DNA from: Lachnospiraceae bacterium
GTDB lineage: Bacteria; Bacillota; Clostridia; Lachnospirales; Lachnospiraceae
Direction of reading: 5' to 3'
DNA: 64,000 nt
Assembly (NCBI GenBank): GCA_024403455.1
Contig: JAKSRR010000011.1
Location: 1 to 64,000, forward strand
The notes below the pieces were generated by a model that saw only the letters and a list, made by a program, of their open reading frames with translations, made no database searches and was not told the origin of the DNA. A program made the translations under genes and the position numbers. Below are positions 41,605 to 50,607 of the stretch, one piece after another; the stretch's first letter is position 1; each line of letters starts with the position of its first letter.

Positions 41605-42591
41605 TTAGATTTTACGAATCAGTTTCTCCAGAGCTTTTAGCGGAATATGTAAAAGAAGAGCTAAAAGAATGGTGATTACCACCGTTAAAAGCCCTTGCAT
41701 CTCAGAGGAAAGCCTTATCTTCGTGGAACAAACATAAATGATTGCATTATGAAGTAAAAAGATTTCATAGGAAGCCTCACCTAATTTCACTAGAGGTTTG
41801 TAGTCAATACGAACCTTCTGTAATAGGGTAATTACCCACCCACAGAAGAAAATGGCCGCTGCGTTTCTTAAAAGAATTAAATCTACAGCATTCTCCCATT
41901 TCAGGATAAAAAATCCTCCGATACATCCTGTCTCCACCAAAAGAAATATCACATTTTTTAGTATCCACTTTTCCTGCACCAGCCGAACACATTCCTGCTC
42001 CTTCTGGGCATAAAAAATGCCTAACACAAAACACAGGCTGCTTTCATACCAAGTCGCACCAATAGCATATTTTTTGTCTAAAATAAACAGAACTACGATT
42101 GCGATAAGTGTAATCGCTGTCATCAAAATATTGGCTGTCTTCGTTTTAAAAAATCTGTAGCATAAATAAAACAGCACATAAAATACTGCGATTTCCTCTA
42201 TAAACCAAATCAATGATTCAAAAAAGAATTTGGGCTGCAGGTGCGTAAGAACGTAGTTAACGGTTGCAATAGGAGAAACCATTGGAGTAATACAGACTTC
42301 TCCAAAGACATATAAAAGGTATGCCGGCGCCAAAAGTAGCAGCAGTCGCCTTAAAAGAAACCTCTTGAAATAGTTAGGATTGTTCTCTTTACTTTTAAAA
42401 AGTCCATAACCACTAAGGAAAAAAAACAGTCCTACAAACAGAACCCCTGCTTTTCTAAAAGGATACAAAAAAGGCAGGTTCCAAGCCAAACCTATGTGAC
42501 CGAGCATAATCTCTACGGCCGACAATCCTTTCAGGGAACTTGCCATTTCTTTAGTTAATGTAAATTGTACTGAACTATTTTCTTTTGCCAA
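41605..42591 (-). CDS. Acyltransferase 3 family membrane protein
   Basis: About 328 residues with about ten membrane helices. It opens LKGLSAVEIMLGHIGLAWNLPFLYPFRKAGVLFVGLFFFLSGYGLF, the acyltransferase 3 start with the active-site histidine in LGHI, and has the usual FLLRRLLLLLAPAYLL. It probably transfers acetyl or another acyl group to a surface sugar or the wall. The start is a TTG with an AAGGA site nine bases upstream; an ATG 17 codons downstream is weaker. It follows the vWA/TPR operon on the same strand. Confidence 0.82.
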   Translation of the reverse strand: MAKENSSVQFTLTKEMASSLKGLSAVEIMLGHIGLAWNLPFLYPFRKAGVLFVGLFFFLSGYGLFKSKENNPNYFKRFLLRRLLLLLAPAYLLYVFGEVCITPMVSPIATVNYVLTHLQPKFFFESLIWFIEEIAVFYVLFYLCYRFFKTKTANILMTAITLIAIVVLFILDKKYAIGATWYESSLCFVLGIFYAQKEQECVRLVQEKWILKNVIFLLVETGCIGGFFILKWENAVDLILLRNAAAIFFCGWVITLLQKVRIDYKPLVKLGEASYEIFLLHNAIIYVCSTKIRLSSEMQGLLTVVITILLALLLHIPLKALEKLIRKI

Positions 42592-42624
42592 AATACTAGT
42601 CCTTCATGCACTACAAAGTGCTTC

Positions 42625-43323
42625 CTACCACGGATCGCCAAAGTAGCCATACCACTCTGAATTATCTTGACCTTCCTCATTCATACCTTCCTGGTATTCA
42701 TCTCGAACTTCATCGGTCTGATTCATTAACTCATTTAAGGCGTCCAGGTTCTCGTTGCCGGTGCCGCCGTTATCTCCGCCGCCACCACCATCATCGTTGT
42801 TATCATCGTTATTATCATCCGGACTGGAACTACTCTGAGAATCTAACAGTTTTTTAATTTCATCATACAATTTCTGCGCTTCTCTGTCATGACCATCCCC
42901 TTCTTCCTTTGCACATTCCTGTGCGGCGAGGATGTCCAGACACTCCTCGCCTACCGTTACAATTTCCTCCCAGGCAGCCTGCGCTTCGTCTTCTTTCATA
43001 CTTGCAAAAGACTCCATCTCTTTCACTTTTGTGGTATACATCTTCGCAAGTGCAAGGTTCACCCTTACATCGCACTCCTTTTTCTCTGGCATATGACAGT
43101 TTAATGCTTTCTCATAGCAGGAAATTGCACTGACATAGTCTTCCTTTTCATAAAAGGAGTTACCTTTGTTATAGTGGTAAATATATATATTCAGATAAAT
43201 CATAATGGCAGCAAAAACAAGCGCTGCAAAAAGAGATCCAAAGATTAAAATCCTTGTAACTATTTTGCGAACCTTACGATTCTTTTCTAATTTTTCATTT
43301 TCCAGATTTAGTTCTTCGCTCAA
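42625..43323 (-). CDS. TPR-like membrane-anchored protein, last of the vWA operon
   Basis: A 232-residue protein. It has one membrane helix (about 24-47), then TPR-type helices (YHYNKGNSFYEKEDYVSAISCYEKALN and following), and an extended low-complexity region DDNNDD-GGGGG near 168-185 before an acidic tail. Such TPR genes often follow MoxR-DUF58-vWA genes (BatC/BatE-like role) and may bridge subunits of the complex at the membrane. The start appears to be a TTG with little SD; no other start fits better. It is 18 bases after the vWA gene. Confidence 0.72.
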   Translation of the reverse strand: MSEELNLENEKLEKNRKVRKIVTRILIFGSLFAALVFAAIMIYLNIYIYHYNKGNSFYEKEDYVSAISCYEKALNCHMPEKKECDVRVNLALAKMYTTKVKEMESFASMKEDEAQAAWEEIVTVGEECLDILAAQECAKEEGDGHDREAQKLYDEIKKLLDSQSSSSPDDNNDDNNDDGGGGGDNGGTGNENLDALNELMNQTDEVRDEYQEGMNEEGQDNSEWYGYFGDPW

Positions 43324-43341
43324 AATTAAGTACTACGCTTT

Positions 43342-44313
43342 CTATTTCTTTTTAATGAACAATACACCTTCGGCAACAAACATTAGCAGTAACGGAATCG
43401 CAATGTAGAAGGAAATATCCGTGGCACCATCCAGAGCATTTACACTCAGCTCTGTAGCCGACGTTTCTGTCTTCATATACTCTAAATCTTTCAATATACT
43501 TTTTAATACTTTATCTACATCAGAGGAATTTGTCATGTGAATATAGGAAAGCTGCATCTCCTGTGCGGCCTTCATGAGACTCTCCTCACCATATTTTGCA
43601 ACACCGATTTCACCTTCAGTACTGAGCACTTCCGTAACATTACCCTCGTAATCGGTATAATGCATAATGCCGCCCTGCTCAGTACCATATCCAAGTACAG
43701 CGCCATCATCGATATACTTACTAAGTCCTGCATAGGATGCCGTGTGCTGGTCATTGGTTTCCTCACCATCAGAAATGAAGAAAACAACCACTTTTCCTGG
43801 ATCCCCTAAATCATCCATGGACCGCCTAGCAGACTGTAGCGTCGACTCCATTAATGATATAGGGCGACTCATCGTCGTTCCTGTTGCTGTCGGATTATAT
43901 TTAGGACGCAGCTCCTCTATTGTGTCTAGCACATAATCACCATTACTGGTAAAAGGTGCACGAAGGTATGCCTGATTATCAAAAGAAACAACGGCATAGG
44001 TTGCGCCTTCTAATTCCCTAACAATATGCTTGCAATCCTCCACAACAGCAGAGAAACGGGTTGCACCATCCTCTCCATCTTCTGCAAGCATGCTCAAGGT
44101 CGTGTCTACGACAAAAAGGACCTTTAAATTTACCTTTCCCTTCTTCTCTGTAACACCTTCTCCCGGAAGTAAGGGACGAAGTAAGAGGCATGCCAGTAGC
44201 AGCACCATAATAATCTGCCTAATATAAGGGAATATTCCTTTTCTTTTGAGAGCCAATAATCCAATACAAATGACTATAATGGCCCAAATGGGTATTACCG
44301 GACTGATAATCAT
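43342..44313 (-). CDS. vWA domain membrane protein (BatB/BatA-like)
   Basis: A 323-residue protein with two N-terminal membrane helices (about 5-50), a von Willebrand A domain and a C-terminal helix (SFYIAIPLLLMFVAEGVLF). The MIDAS metal site reads VDTTLSM where DxSxS is normal (Thr replaces the first Ser), so metal binding may be altered or Thr may serve. Other vWA parts: VVSFDNQAYLRAPFTSNG and VVFFISDGEETND. It sits in the order MoxR, DUF58, small protein, vWA, vWA, TPR and has an AGGAAAAGC site. Bat-type proteins support envelope or oxidative-stress functions in other bacteria. Confidence 0.88.
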   Translation of the reverse strand: MIISPVIPIWAIIVICIGLLALKRKGIFPYIRQIIMVLLLACLLLRPLLPGEGVTEKKGKVNLKVLFVVDTTLSMLAEDGEDGATRFSAVVEDCKHIVRELEGATYAVVSFDNQAYLRAPFTSNGDYVLDTIEELRPKYNPTATGTTMSRPISLMESTLQSARRSMDDLGDPGKVVVFFISDGEETNDQHTASYAGLSKYIDDGAVLGYGTEQGGIMHYTDYEGNVTEVLSTEGEIGVAKYGEESLMKAAQEMQLSYIHMTNSSDVDKVLKSILKDLEYMKTETSATELSVNALDGATDISFYIAIPLLLMFVAEGVLFIKKK

Positions 44314-44334
44314 ACGCTTTTCCTAATAAAGAAA

Positions 44335-45429
44335 TTATTTCTTCATGAGTTTTACAGTAACAAAAAGGCCTAACATGGAAGCCATTAAGAACAAAATGGG
44401 CATCTCCTGGTGGGTCTGCTCCGTGGTATAGGTTTCCTTCTGCGCAGCATTTTTACTAAGTTTCTCAATATCCTTCACAATGGTCTTAAAAGAGTCAATC
44501 TCATTCTCCAAATAGTAGCTTCCACCGGTCAGTTCTACTGCCTGTTTCATCTCATTCATGCAGACATCAATCGGCCTAGAAAGATCAGACTGTCTGGGAA
44601 CATAGGTAGTACCGATACCGTATACCAAAATGTCCCTCTGTCTGCAGAGTTCAGCAGCTTCCATAATATCGAAATACTGCTCCCCATCCGTTTCATTGAT
44701 ATCATTGTCAGATGTATAAATAACTACGCGGGTACGCTCTTCCTCTCCCATTTTAGGGAAATGTAAAACGGTAGAAGCAAGACCATCTCCTGCAAAGGAG
44801 CTACCTCGCCAGTTAGTCTCCCCCGTACCTGTGTACAAATAATCAATCTTTTCTGCAATATCACTGCTATACTTATAGTGATAATAATAATCATCCACTT
44901 TTCTGGAAGCATCCTGAATTTGATCCAGAATCTCTATTACGTAATTATAATCATCCGTCAGGGGACAGAATAGAACTGGCGTTGTGTTAAATACGATGAT
45001 ACCAAAGCGATCACCTTTTAGCTGCAGAACCATATCCTTCAGTTCTTCACACAAATTCTCGTTCACCTTACATACAGAAGTTGATACGTCCATACACAGA
45101 ATAATATCTCTGGAATATCGCTGCACTTCTTTAACATCTTCCTTATAGGGTCTGGAGAAAATCAAGCCCATGGATAAGAAAGAAGTTGTCATGAACAGTA
45201 CCAAAAATCCAGAAAGTACGCGGAACATCGCTTTCCTCTTCTTAAGGTAGCCTGTATCCTCTGCATAAGCCATGGCATAAATCTTCTCACCTTTTTTGAA
45301 CTTTCCGGACCTACGAATCACAAAAAAGAGAATAGCAAAAACCAATGCCAGCCCGGCACTAATATACAAGAACAATAAATTTTTATATTTGATGCCACTA
45401 TCTGCAGCAAAAATATTTACAAATTCCAT
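44335..45429 (-). CDS. vWA domain membrane protein (BatA-like)
   Basis: A 364-residue protein with two N-terminal helices (about 17-40 and 70-92), a von Willebrand A domain and a C-terminal helix. The MIDAS motif is complete: ILCMDVSTSVCK (DVSTS, about 114), with GRLTDE-like metal contacts later (FCPLTDDYNY) and VVIYTSDNDINE. It overlaps the preceding 162-residue gene by 13 bases and is followed by a second vWA protein, so the two probably form a pair. The operon contains an ATPase of the MoxR type that may remodel vWA partners. Confidence 0.9.
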   Translation of the reverse strand: MEFVNIFAADSGIKYKNLLFLYISAGLALVFAILFFVIRRSGKFKKGEKIYAMAYAEDTGYLKKRKAMFRVLSGFLVLFMTTSFLSMGLIFSRPYKEDVKEVQRYSRDIILCMDVSTSVCKVNENLCEELKDMVLQLKGDRFGIIVFNTTPVLFCPLTDDYNYVIEILDQIQDASRKVDDYYYHYKYSSDIAEKIDYLYTGTGETNWRGSSFAGDGLASTVLHFPKMGEEERTRVVIYTSDNDINETDGEQYFDIMEAAELCRQRDILVYGIGTTYVPRQSDLSRPIDVCMNEMKQAVELTGGSYYLENEIDSFKTIVKDIEKLSKNAAQKETYTTEQTHQEMPILFLMASMLGLFVTVKLMKK

Positions 45430-45905
45430 CCTCTAATAATCCACTTTGTCTTTTCAATTGCTGTAATCTCATCACCCTCTGAAATCTTAGCAAACTCTAC
45501 CGCATAGAATTCTTCAATCAGGTTCGCCAGCACTGGCGCATTCATATTCTTAATCTCATTCAGTGTACAACGACTTACCTTCACTCCTGTAAAGTCACTG
45601 ATGAATTCTCGAACATACTTACTCAGTGTATGGAAACACATACGATCTGAGATCCCGCCTGCCCGCACCTTCATATACAACCCATCAATTAACATCAGAT
45701 ATTTGTTACGCAACATATTTTTCTCTGCGGGAGAAAGTGCTTTCCATGCCGCATCCGCATCTACAGGCTTCGGTTTTGGCATCAATTTGATGATCAAAAG
45801 GACAATACCATAGATTGCAAAAATAGCAGCCACAATAATCACAAATGTGAAAATCGGCTTGTTATTCAGTTGATAATTTTCCTGTAAGGATACACTAAAT
45901 TCCAT
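45417..45905 (-). CDS. Small membrane protein of the vWA operon, 162 residues
   Basis: An unrecognised protein with one membrane helix (about 20-42, FVIIVAAIFAIYGIVLLIIKL). A cytoplasmic part is rich in helices (AWKALSPAEKNMLRNKYLMLIDG; ISDRMCFHTLSKYVREFISDFTG). It lies between DUF58 and vWA genes and overlaps the vWA gene by 13 bases, where other genomes often have a BatD- or DUF4381-like gene, though the sequence is not clearly either. The SD is weak (AGAAG). Its context implies a structural part of the MoxR/vWA complex. Confidence 0.7.
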   Translation of the reverse strand: MEFSVSLQENYQLNNKPIFTFVIIVAAIFAIYGIVLLIIKLMPKPKPVDADAAWKALSPAEKNMLRNKYLMLIDGLYMKVRAGGISDRMCFHTLSKYVREFISDFTGVKVSRCTLNEIKNMNAPVLANLIEEFYAVEFAKISEGDEITAIEKTKWIIRGWNL

Positions 45906-45920
45906 CTTCTATACTTTCAT

Positions 45921-46805
45921 CTATCGTTTTTCAAACTTATGTCTTCCCAGTAGGGAGATTAATTCTTTTTCTACTTCTACGGCCTTGTCAAAATCTTCGT
46001 TTGCAATACTGTGACGTTTTAACTTCTCCTGCGCCTCTTGCTGCATTGCAAGCTTCTTTTCTTCAATAATCTTCTGCAGTTTTTTATCCTTCGAAAAGAA
46101 ATCGTCTACATAGCGATCCTTTCCAAGGTCATAGATCTTGCCCGGTTCCAAATTCGCATCACTCATATATAAAGCAAGCACATCATGACTGACCTTCAGT
46201 CTGCGAAGGTTCTGCTCAGTAATCCCATGAATTCCTTCTAAATCAGATACAATAAACACAATCATTTTACGATTATAATTCTTCAGAACATATTCAATGG
46301 TTGCATTTAAATCGGAATGGTTCTCCATGGTAACAGCGCGATAATAATCTTCTAGCAGAATCTCGATATTACCTAGGCCAGTTTTAAACGGATAATGTTT
46401 TAACTTCTCACCATCCATAAAGGTCGTTGCAATGTAGTCATCATTTCGATTCACAAACATTGCCAGCGTTCCTGCCGCCATAATAGCAAGCTCACGCTTT
46501 TCCTCATCCCCTTTGGTATTTCCTAGCATTCTCCGGTTCGTATCAAAAAGGAACATAATATTATGCTTCTTTTCAGCAACATACTGACGAACCAGGACTT
46601 TTCCACTTCGAGAGGTAGCCTTCCAGTCAATATCCTTTACATCATCCCCAGCAACATATTCCCGCAGTTCATCAAAATTCATACTCTTCCCTTTAAAGAC
46701 GGAAGCATAGGAACCATCGAGAACACAGCTTGTCTGTCTTCTCGTATGAATATTCTGCATGGACTTCATATTGCCCTGAATTTTGGTTATAAACCGCATT
46801 TTCAT
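45921..46805 (-). CDS. DUF58 domain protein
   Basis: A 294-residue DUF58 protein. It has VFKGKSMNFDELREYVAGDDVKDIDWKATSRSGKVLVRQY, which carries the family signature DIDWKATSR. A vWA-like fold follows (IMFLFDTNRRMLGNTKGDEEKRELAIMAAG; MIVFIVSDLEGIHG). These proteins act with MoxR ATPases and vWA proteins. The ATG overlaps the moxR stop by four bases (ATGA), a sign of translational coupling. Confidence 0.92.
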   Translation of the reverse strand: MKMRFITKIQGNMKSMQNIHTRRQTSCVLDGSYASVFKGKSMNFDELREYVAGDDVKDIDWKATSRSGKVLVRQYVAEKKHNIMFLFDTNRRMLGNTKGDEEKRELAIMAAGTLAMFVNRNDDYIATTFMDGEKLKHYPFKTGLGNIEILLEDYYRAVTMENHSDLNATIEYVLKNYNRKMIVFIVSDLEGIHGITEQNLRRLKVSHDVLALYMSDANLEPGKIYDLGKDRYVDDFFSKDKKLQKIIEEKKLAMQQEAQEKLKRHSIANEDFDKAVEVEKELISLLGRHKFEKR

Positions 46806-47788
46806 GGTGTGGGAACTGCTCCTACTATTGCATCAACAATCTGCTCAACCTTAATACCATCTGCCATAGCTGCATAGTTAAGACCAATACGATGTCCCAA
46901 AACAGCATACTTTAGGTACTTTACATCATCCGGTGTAACATAACCACGACCGCTGATGACGGCAACTGCCTTGGTAGTTTCCATAAAAGTAATGGCTGCA
47001 CGAGTACTTGCGCCCATACTAATGTACTGCGCTAGTTCAGGCCCAATATATCTCTCTGCATATCGAGTTGCCTGTACTAAGTCAACAATGTACTGCTTTA
47101 CCAGATTATCAATGTATACACGCTTACGAAGTTTCTGTAGTTCCATAATTTCTTCAATGGTAGCTACAGGTTCGGAGAAATCAAAAATGCCACTTTCCAC
47201 ACGATTTAAAATCTCTGTCTCAGCATTTCTATCAGGATAGTTCAGGTTAACTTTCAACAGGAAACGATCTAACTGTGCTTCAGAAAGAACATAGGTACCT
47301 TCCTGTTCTACCGGGTTCTGGGTCGCAATTACTACAAACACTTCCGGCATATCAATCTTCTTACCGCCAATAGTAATGGCATGTTCCTGCATGGCCTCCA
47401 GCATCGCACTCTGCGTCTTTGCACTGGAACGGTTAATTTCATCTAGGAGTAAAAAGTTAGCGTACACAGGGCCAATCTTTGTTTCAAAGATATTTTCCTT
47501 TGCATTGTAAATCTGTGTACCGATAATATCACTGGGAATAAGGTCCGGAGTACACTGTACACGAGAGAAGCTACCACCTACGGCCTCTGTCATAACTTTG
47601 GCTGCAGTTGTCTTCGCAAGACCCGGAACAGACTCCATAAGGATATGGCCATTGGCCATCATAGATATCAAAATAGCATTGCCAAGAAATGGCTGTCCTA
47701 CCATTTTGCTGTTATAGTAATTTAAAATTCTTTGTATCGTACCGCTTGCTTTTTGCAGTTCTTCATTTGTGATATTTGCCTGACTCAT
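46802..47788 (-). CDS. MoxR-family AAA+ ATPase
   Basis: A 328-residue MoxR-type AAA+ ATPase. Motifs: SVPGLAKTTAAKVMTEA (Walker A, about 57), VYANFLLLDEINRSSAKTQSAM (Walker B, about 112), QNPVEQEGTYVLSEAQLDRFLLKV (sensor and arginine finger region) and a lid helix at the end. It remodels protein partners using ATP, here likely the DUF58/vWA group downstream. The ATG follows GAGGAGGAGAAC, a strong site. First gene of the operon. Confidence 0.95.
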   Translation of the reverse strand: MSQANITNEELQKASGTIQRILNYYNSKMVGQPFLGNAILISMMANGHILMESVPGLAKTTAAKVMTEAVGGSFSRVQCTPDLIPSDIIGTQIYNAKENIFETKIGPVYANFLLLDEINRSSAKTQSAMLEAMQEHAITIGGKKIDMPEVFVVIATQNPVEQEGTYVLSEAQLDRFLLKVNLNYPDRNAETEILNRVESGIFDFSEPVATIEEIMELQKLRKRVYIDNLVKQYIVDLVQATRYAERYIGPELAQYISMGASTRAAITFMETTKAVAVISGRGYVTPDDVKYLKYAVLGHRIGLNYAAMADGIKVEQIVDAIVGAVPTP

Positions 47789-47914
47789 GTTCTCCTCCTC
47801 GCCCTTACAAATATTTGCACATCAAGCTAATTATAACATAGTTACGACTGCTATATGCACTCATGCACCTAGATTATGTAATTTTGTGCTATCTCTATGG
47901 ATATACTGTGCATC

Positions 47915-47937
47915 AAAAAAGCGGCCATCCGGCCGCC
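47915..47937 (-). terminator. Terminator of murA
   Basis: AGCGGCC pairs with GGCCGCC around a four-base loop on the minus strand, followed by six T; it begins six bases past the murA stop. Confidence 0.88.
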
Positions 47938-47942
47938 ATTTT

Positions 47943-49238
47943 TTACTGTACTAATTTTAACCTAGCGCGTCTCAGTTCGTCTTCAGAAGCATATCTTTCA
48001 ATATTGCCTCCCAGTGCACGAAGTTTACTGTCAAAATCTTCATAGCCTCGCTCGATATATTTAATATCGTCGATGGTACTCTCACCCTCCGCAGCTAACG
48101 CTGCAATTACTAGCGCTGCTCCCGCGCGAAGATCTGGTGCGGTGATATTTGCTCCAGTATATTTTTCTACACCTGTAATGATTGCCGTATTACCTTCCAC
48201 CTTCATGGAAGCTCCCATACTAATGAGTTCATCCACGTACTTGAAACGGTTGTCAAAAATACTTTCCGTAACAATACTGGTACCAGCAGCAATTCCTAAT
48301 GCCACAGTCATCTGGGGCTGCATATCCGTCGGGAAACCAGGATAAGGCAATGTCTTAATCTGGGTATTGGTTAAAATACCGTTGCCCTGCACTCTTACAG
48401 AATCATCATATTCAATCACGCTACAGCCAATCTCTAACAGCTTTGCAGTGATACACTCCAAATGCTTTGGGATTACATTCTTTACAAGAACATCTCCCTT
48501 CGTTGCTGCTGCCGCAACCATGTAAGTACCTGCTTCAATCTGGTCGGGGATAATAGCATATTCTGTACCATGCAGTTTCTCCACACCCTTGATACGAATC
48601 ACATCCGTACCGGCGCCCTTAATGTTTGCACCCATAGAGTTTAAGAAGTTCGCTAAATCAACGACATGCGGCTCTTTGGCAACGTTCTCAATGGTCGTCT
48701 TTCCCACAGCCATGGTTGCCGCCATCATAATATTGATGGTTGCACCTACAGAAACCTTATCCAAGAAAATATGCGTTCCGCGTAGTTCCGTTGCATCTGC
48801 AATGATGTTGCCATTCTTGATCTCTACTCTCGCACCGAGTGCACGAAAACCTTTGATGTGCTGGTCAATGGCTCTAACACCAATATTGCATCCACCTGGT
48901 AGCGGCACTTCAGCATGCTTATACTTACCAAGCAGTGCACCAATCATATAGTAAGAAGCACGGATTCGCTTCATATAATCACTGTCAATAATACACTCCG
49001 TAATCTTTGACGAATCCATACGGACTGTATGACGACTAATCTTTTCAGTTTTTACACCGATGCTTTCCATAGCTTCCATGAGAACATTGGTGTCCCGTAC
49101 ATCCGGCACATTCTCAATCACTACGATATCATCTGTCATCACGCCGGCTGCTAAAATAGGAAGAGCTGCATTTTTCGCACCACCAATTTCAACTTCACCC
49201 ATTAAGGGCTTGCCGCCTATGATTGCGTACTTTTCCAT
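47943..49238 (-). CDS. murA: UDP-N-acetylglucosamine 1-carboxyvinyltransferase
   Basis: About 431 residues. MurA transfers enolpyruvate to UDP-GlcNAc, the first committed step of peptidoglycan synthesis, in the cytoplasm. The start is the ATG at 49238 (MEKYAIIGGKPLMGEVEIGGAKNAALPI), which has an AGAGGA site and a perfect promoter upstream. The reactive cysteine lies in PLPGGCNIGVRAIDQH (about 115), the fosfomycin target. LRAGAALVIAALAAEG and IERGYEDF near the end are family motifs. It is a monocistronic unit, not linked to other mur genes. Confidence 0.97.
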   Translation of the reverse strand: MEKYAIIGGKPLMGEVEIGGAKNAALPILAAGVMTDDIVVIENVPDVRDTNVLMEAMESIGVKTEKISRHTVRMDSSKITECIIDSDYMKRIRASYYMIGALLGKYKHAEVPLPGGCNIGVRAIDQHIKGFRALGARVEIKNGNIIADATELRGTHIFLDKVSVGATINIMMAATMAVGKTTIENVAKEPHVVDLANFLNSMGANIKGAGTDVIRIKGVEKLHGTEYAIIPDQIEAGTYMVAAAATKGDVLVKNVIPKHLECITAKLLEIGCSVIEYDDSVRVQGNGILTNTQIKTLPYPGFPTDMQPQMTVALGIAAGTSIVTESIFDNRFKYVDELISMGASMKVEGNTAIITGVEKYTGANITAPDLRAGAALVIAALAAEGESTIDDIKYIERGYEDFDSKLRALGGNIERYASEDELRRARLKLVQ

Positions 49239-49312
49239 AAAGAATTCCTCTTGGTGTATGAATCCACCTTTGCAAATGGACTTCCAATCCAATTTGCACA
49301 CAATTCGCAAAC

Positions 49313-49341
49313 ATTATAGTATACCGGCCAACAAATGTCAA
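49313..49341 (-). promoter_or_regulatory. Consensus promoter of murA
   Basis: Minus-strand -35 TTGACA (49336-49341) and -10 TATAAT (49313-49318) are separated by exactly 17 bases; both hexamers are perfect. The predicted leader is about 68 bases. Confidence 0.9.
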
Positions 49342-49390
49342 AACAGATTATGTCAACCTCTTTGACTTTACCGGTCGATTTGCAGATATT

Positions 49391-50581
49391 TTATACCTTA
49401 CTTCCTTTGCTTCCCCCTAAGGTTGCTCCATTTAAAATATTGGAGTCAAAGGAAAATGTAATTCCTTCTTCCTCCCGCACACGTTTTAAAGAAAGCTGAA
49501 TCATACGATCTAATAGCTGTGCATAAGGCACCCCAACAGGCTCCCACAGATAGAAGGAAAGGGATCCAGGAATCGTGTTAATCTCATTAAAATACAGATT
49601 GCCATTGTCTTCATCAATCATAAAGTCGATACGGGCAACACCGTGGCATCCCAGTTTCTTAAAGGACTTTACTGCCATCTGGCGAATCTCTTCTCGCTTT
49701 TCAGGCGTAATATTTGCAGGGATTTGTCTGGACACACCGGCCATCCCCTTGGAACCACCGGTCTTCTTGCCGCCACCATTACTCATATACTTATCTTCAT
49801 AACTTAAGATATCCTTGGAATGGAAAGGTTCCTCACATTCGGAAGCAATCGCTTCATTTTCATCACCGAGCACAGCGCAGTTGATTTCACGAAGATTCAA
49901 AATAGCATGCTCTACCAGAATCTTTCTAGAGTAAAGATAAGCATCATCAATGGCTTTTGCAAGTTCCTCCCGGTTCTTTGCAATACTGATTCCTACCGAA
50001 GAGCCTAAATTGACAGGCTTAATAATCACCGGATAATCTACCTTGATTTCAATTTCAGAAATCATAGCATCCACATTGCCATAGTCTTCCATGGTATAAA
50101 GAAGGCAGGACAGAACCGGAATTTCATTATCTTTTAGAATTGCCTTCGTAATATACTTATCCATACCTACAGCAGATGCTGTAACATCACATCCCACAAA
50201 TGGGATACCAATCGTCTTTAAATATCCCTGCAGCGCACCATCCTCTACATTGGTTCCATGCACTACTGGAAATGCCACATCAATGGTAATTTTCAGTTTC
50301 TTTCCAAAAGCCTTTGCTGGATAATTCACAAAGGATACCTCATCATCCTCATTCACTAAAATGACGCGGGTAGACTCCTTTAAAAGGGTCGGGATATCCT
50401 TATAAGATTCAATCTTTCCGATATTTTCTCCCACATACATTTCATTCTTCTTAGTAACATATACAGGCGTAACATCATACTTTTCCAAATCCATACTCAT
50501 ATAAGCTTGGATTCCAGAAATAACAGAAACTTCATGTTCTACACTACGTCCACCAAACATTAATGCAACACGTGTTTTCAT
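49391..50581 (-). CDS. ddl: D-alanine--D-alanine ligase
   Basis: About 396 residues. It joins two D-alanines with ATP for the peptidoglycan stem. The start MKTRVALMFGGRSVEHEVSVISG is chosen at 50581, following a GTGAGGAG site. The ATP-grasp motifs include KPVNLGSSVGISIAKN, REINCAVLGDENEAIASE, and FNEINTIPGSLSFYLWE (metal-binding Glu/Asn). It is longer than the usual Ddl (about 310-350), with an insertion near DKYMSNGGGKKTGGSKGMAG. It lies 26 bases after murF and probably shares a transcript with it. Confidence 0.93.
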   Translation of the reverse strand: MKTRVALMFGGRSVEHEVSVISGIQAYMSMDLEKYDVTPVYVTKKNEMYVGENIGKIESYKDIPTLLKESTRVILVNEDDEVSFVNYPAKAFGKKLKITIDVAFPVVHGTNVEDGALQGYLKTIGIPFVGCDVTASAVGMDKYITKAILKDNEIPVLSCLLYTMEDYGNVDAMISEIEIKVDYPVIIKPVNLGSSVGISIAKNREELAKAIDDAYLYSRKILVEHAILNLREINCAVLGDENEAIASECEEPFHSKDILSYEDKYMSNGGGKKTGGSKGMAGVSRQIPANITPEKREEIRQMAVKSFKKLGCHGVARIDFMIDEDNGNLYFNEINTIPGSLSFYLWEPVGVPYAQLLDRMIQLSLKRVREEEGITFSFDSNILNGATLGGSKGSKV

Positions 50582-50607
50582 CATTTTCTCCTCACTGCCA
50601 AAGATTC

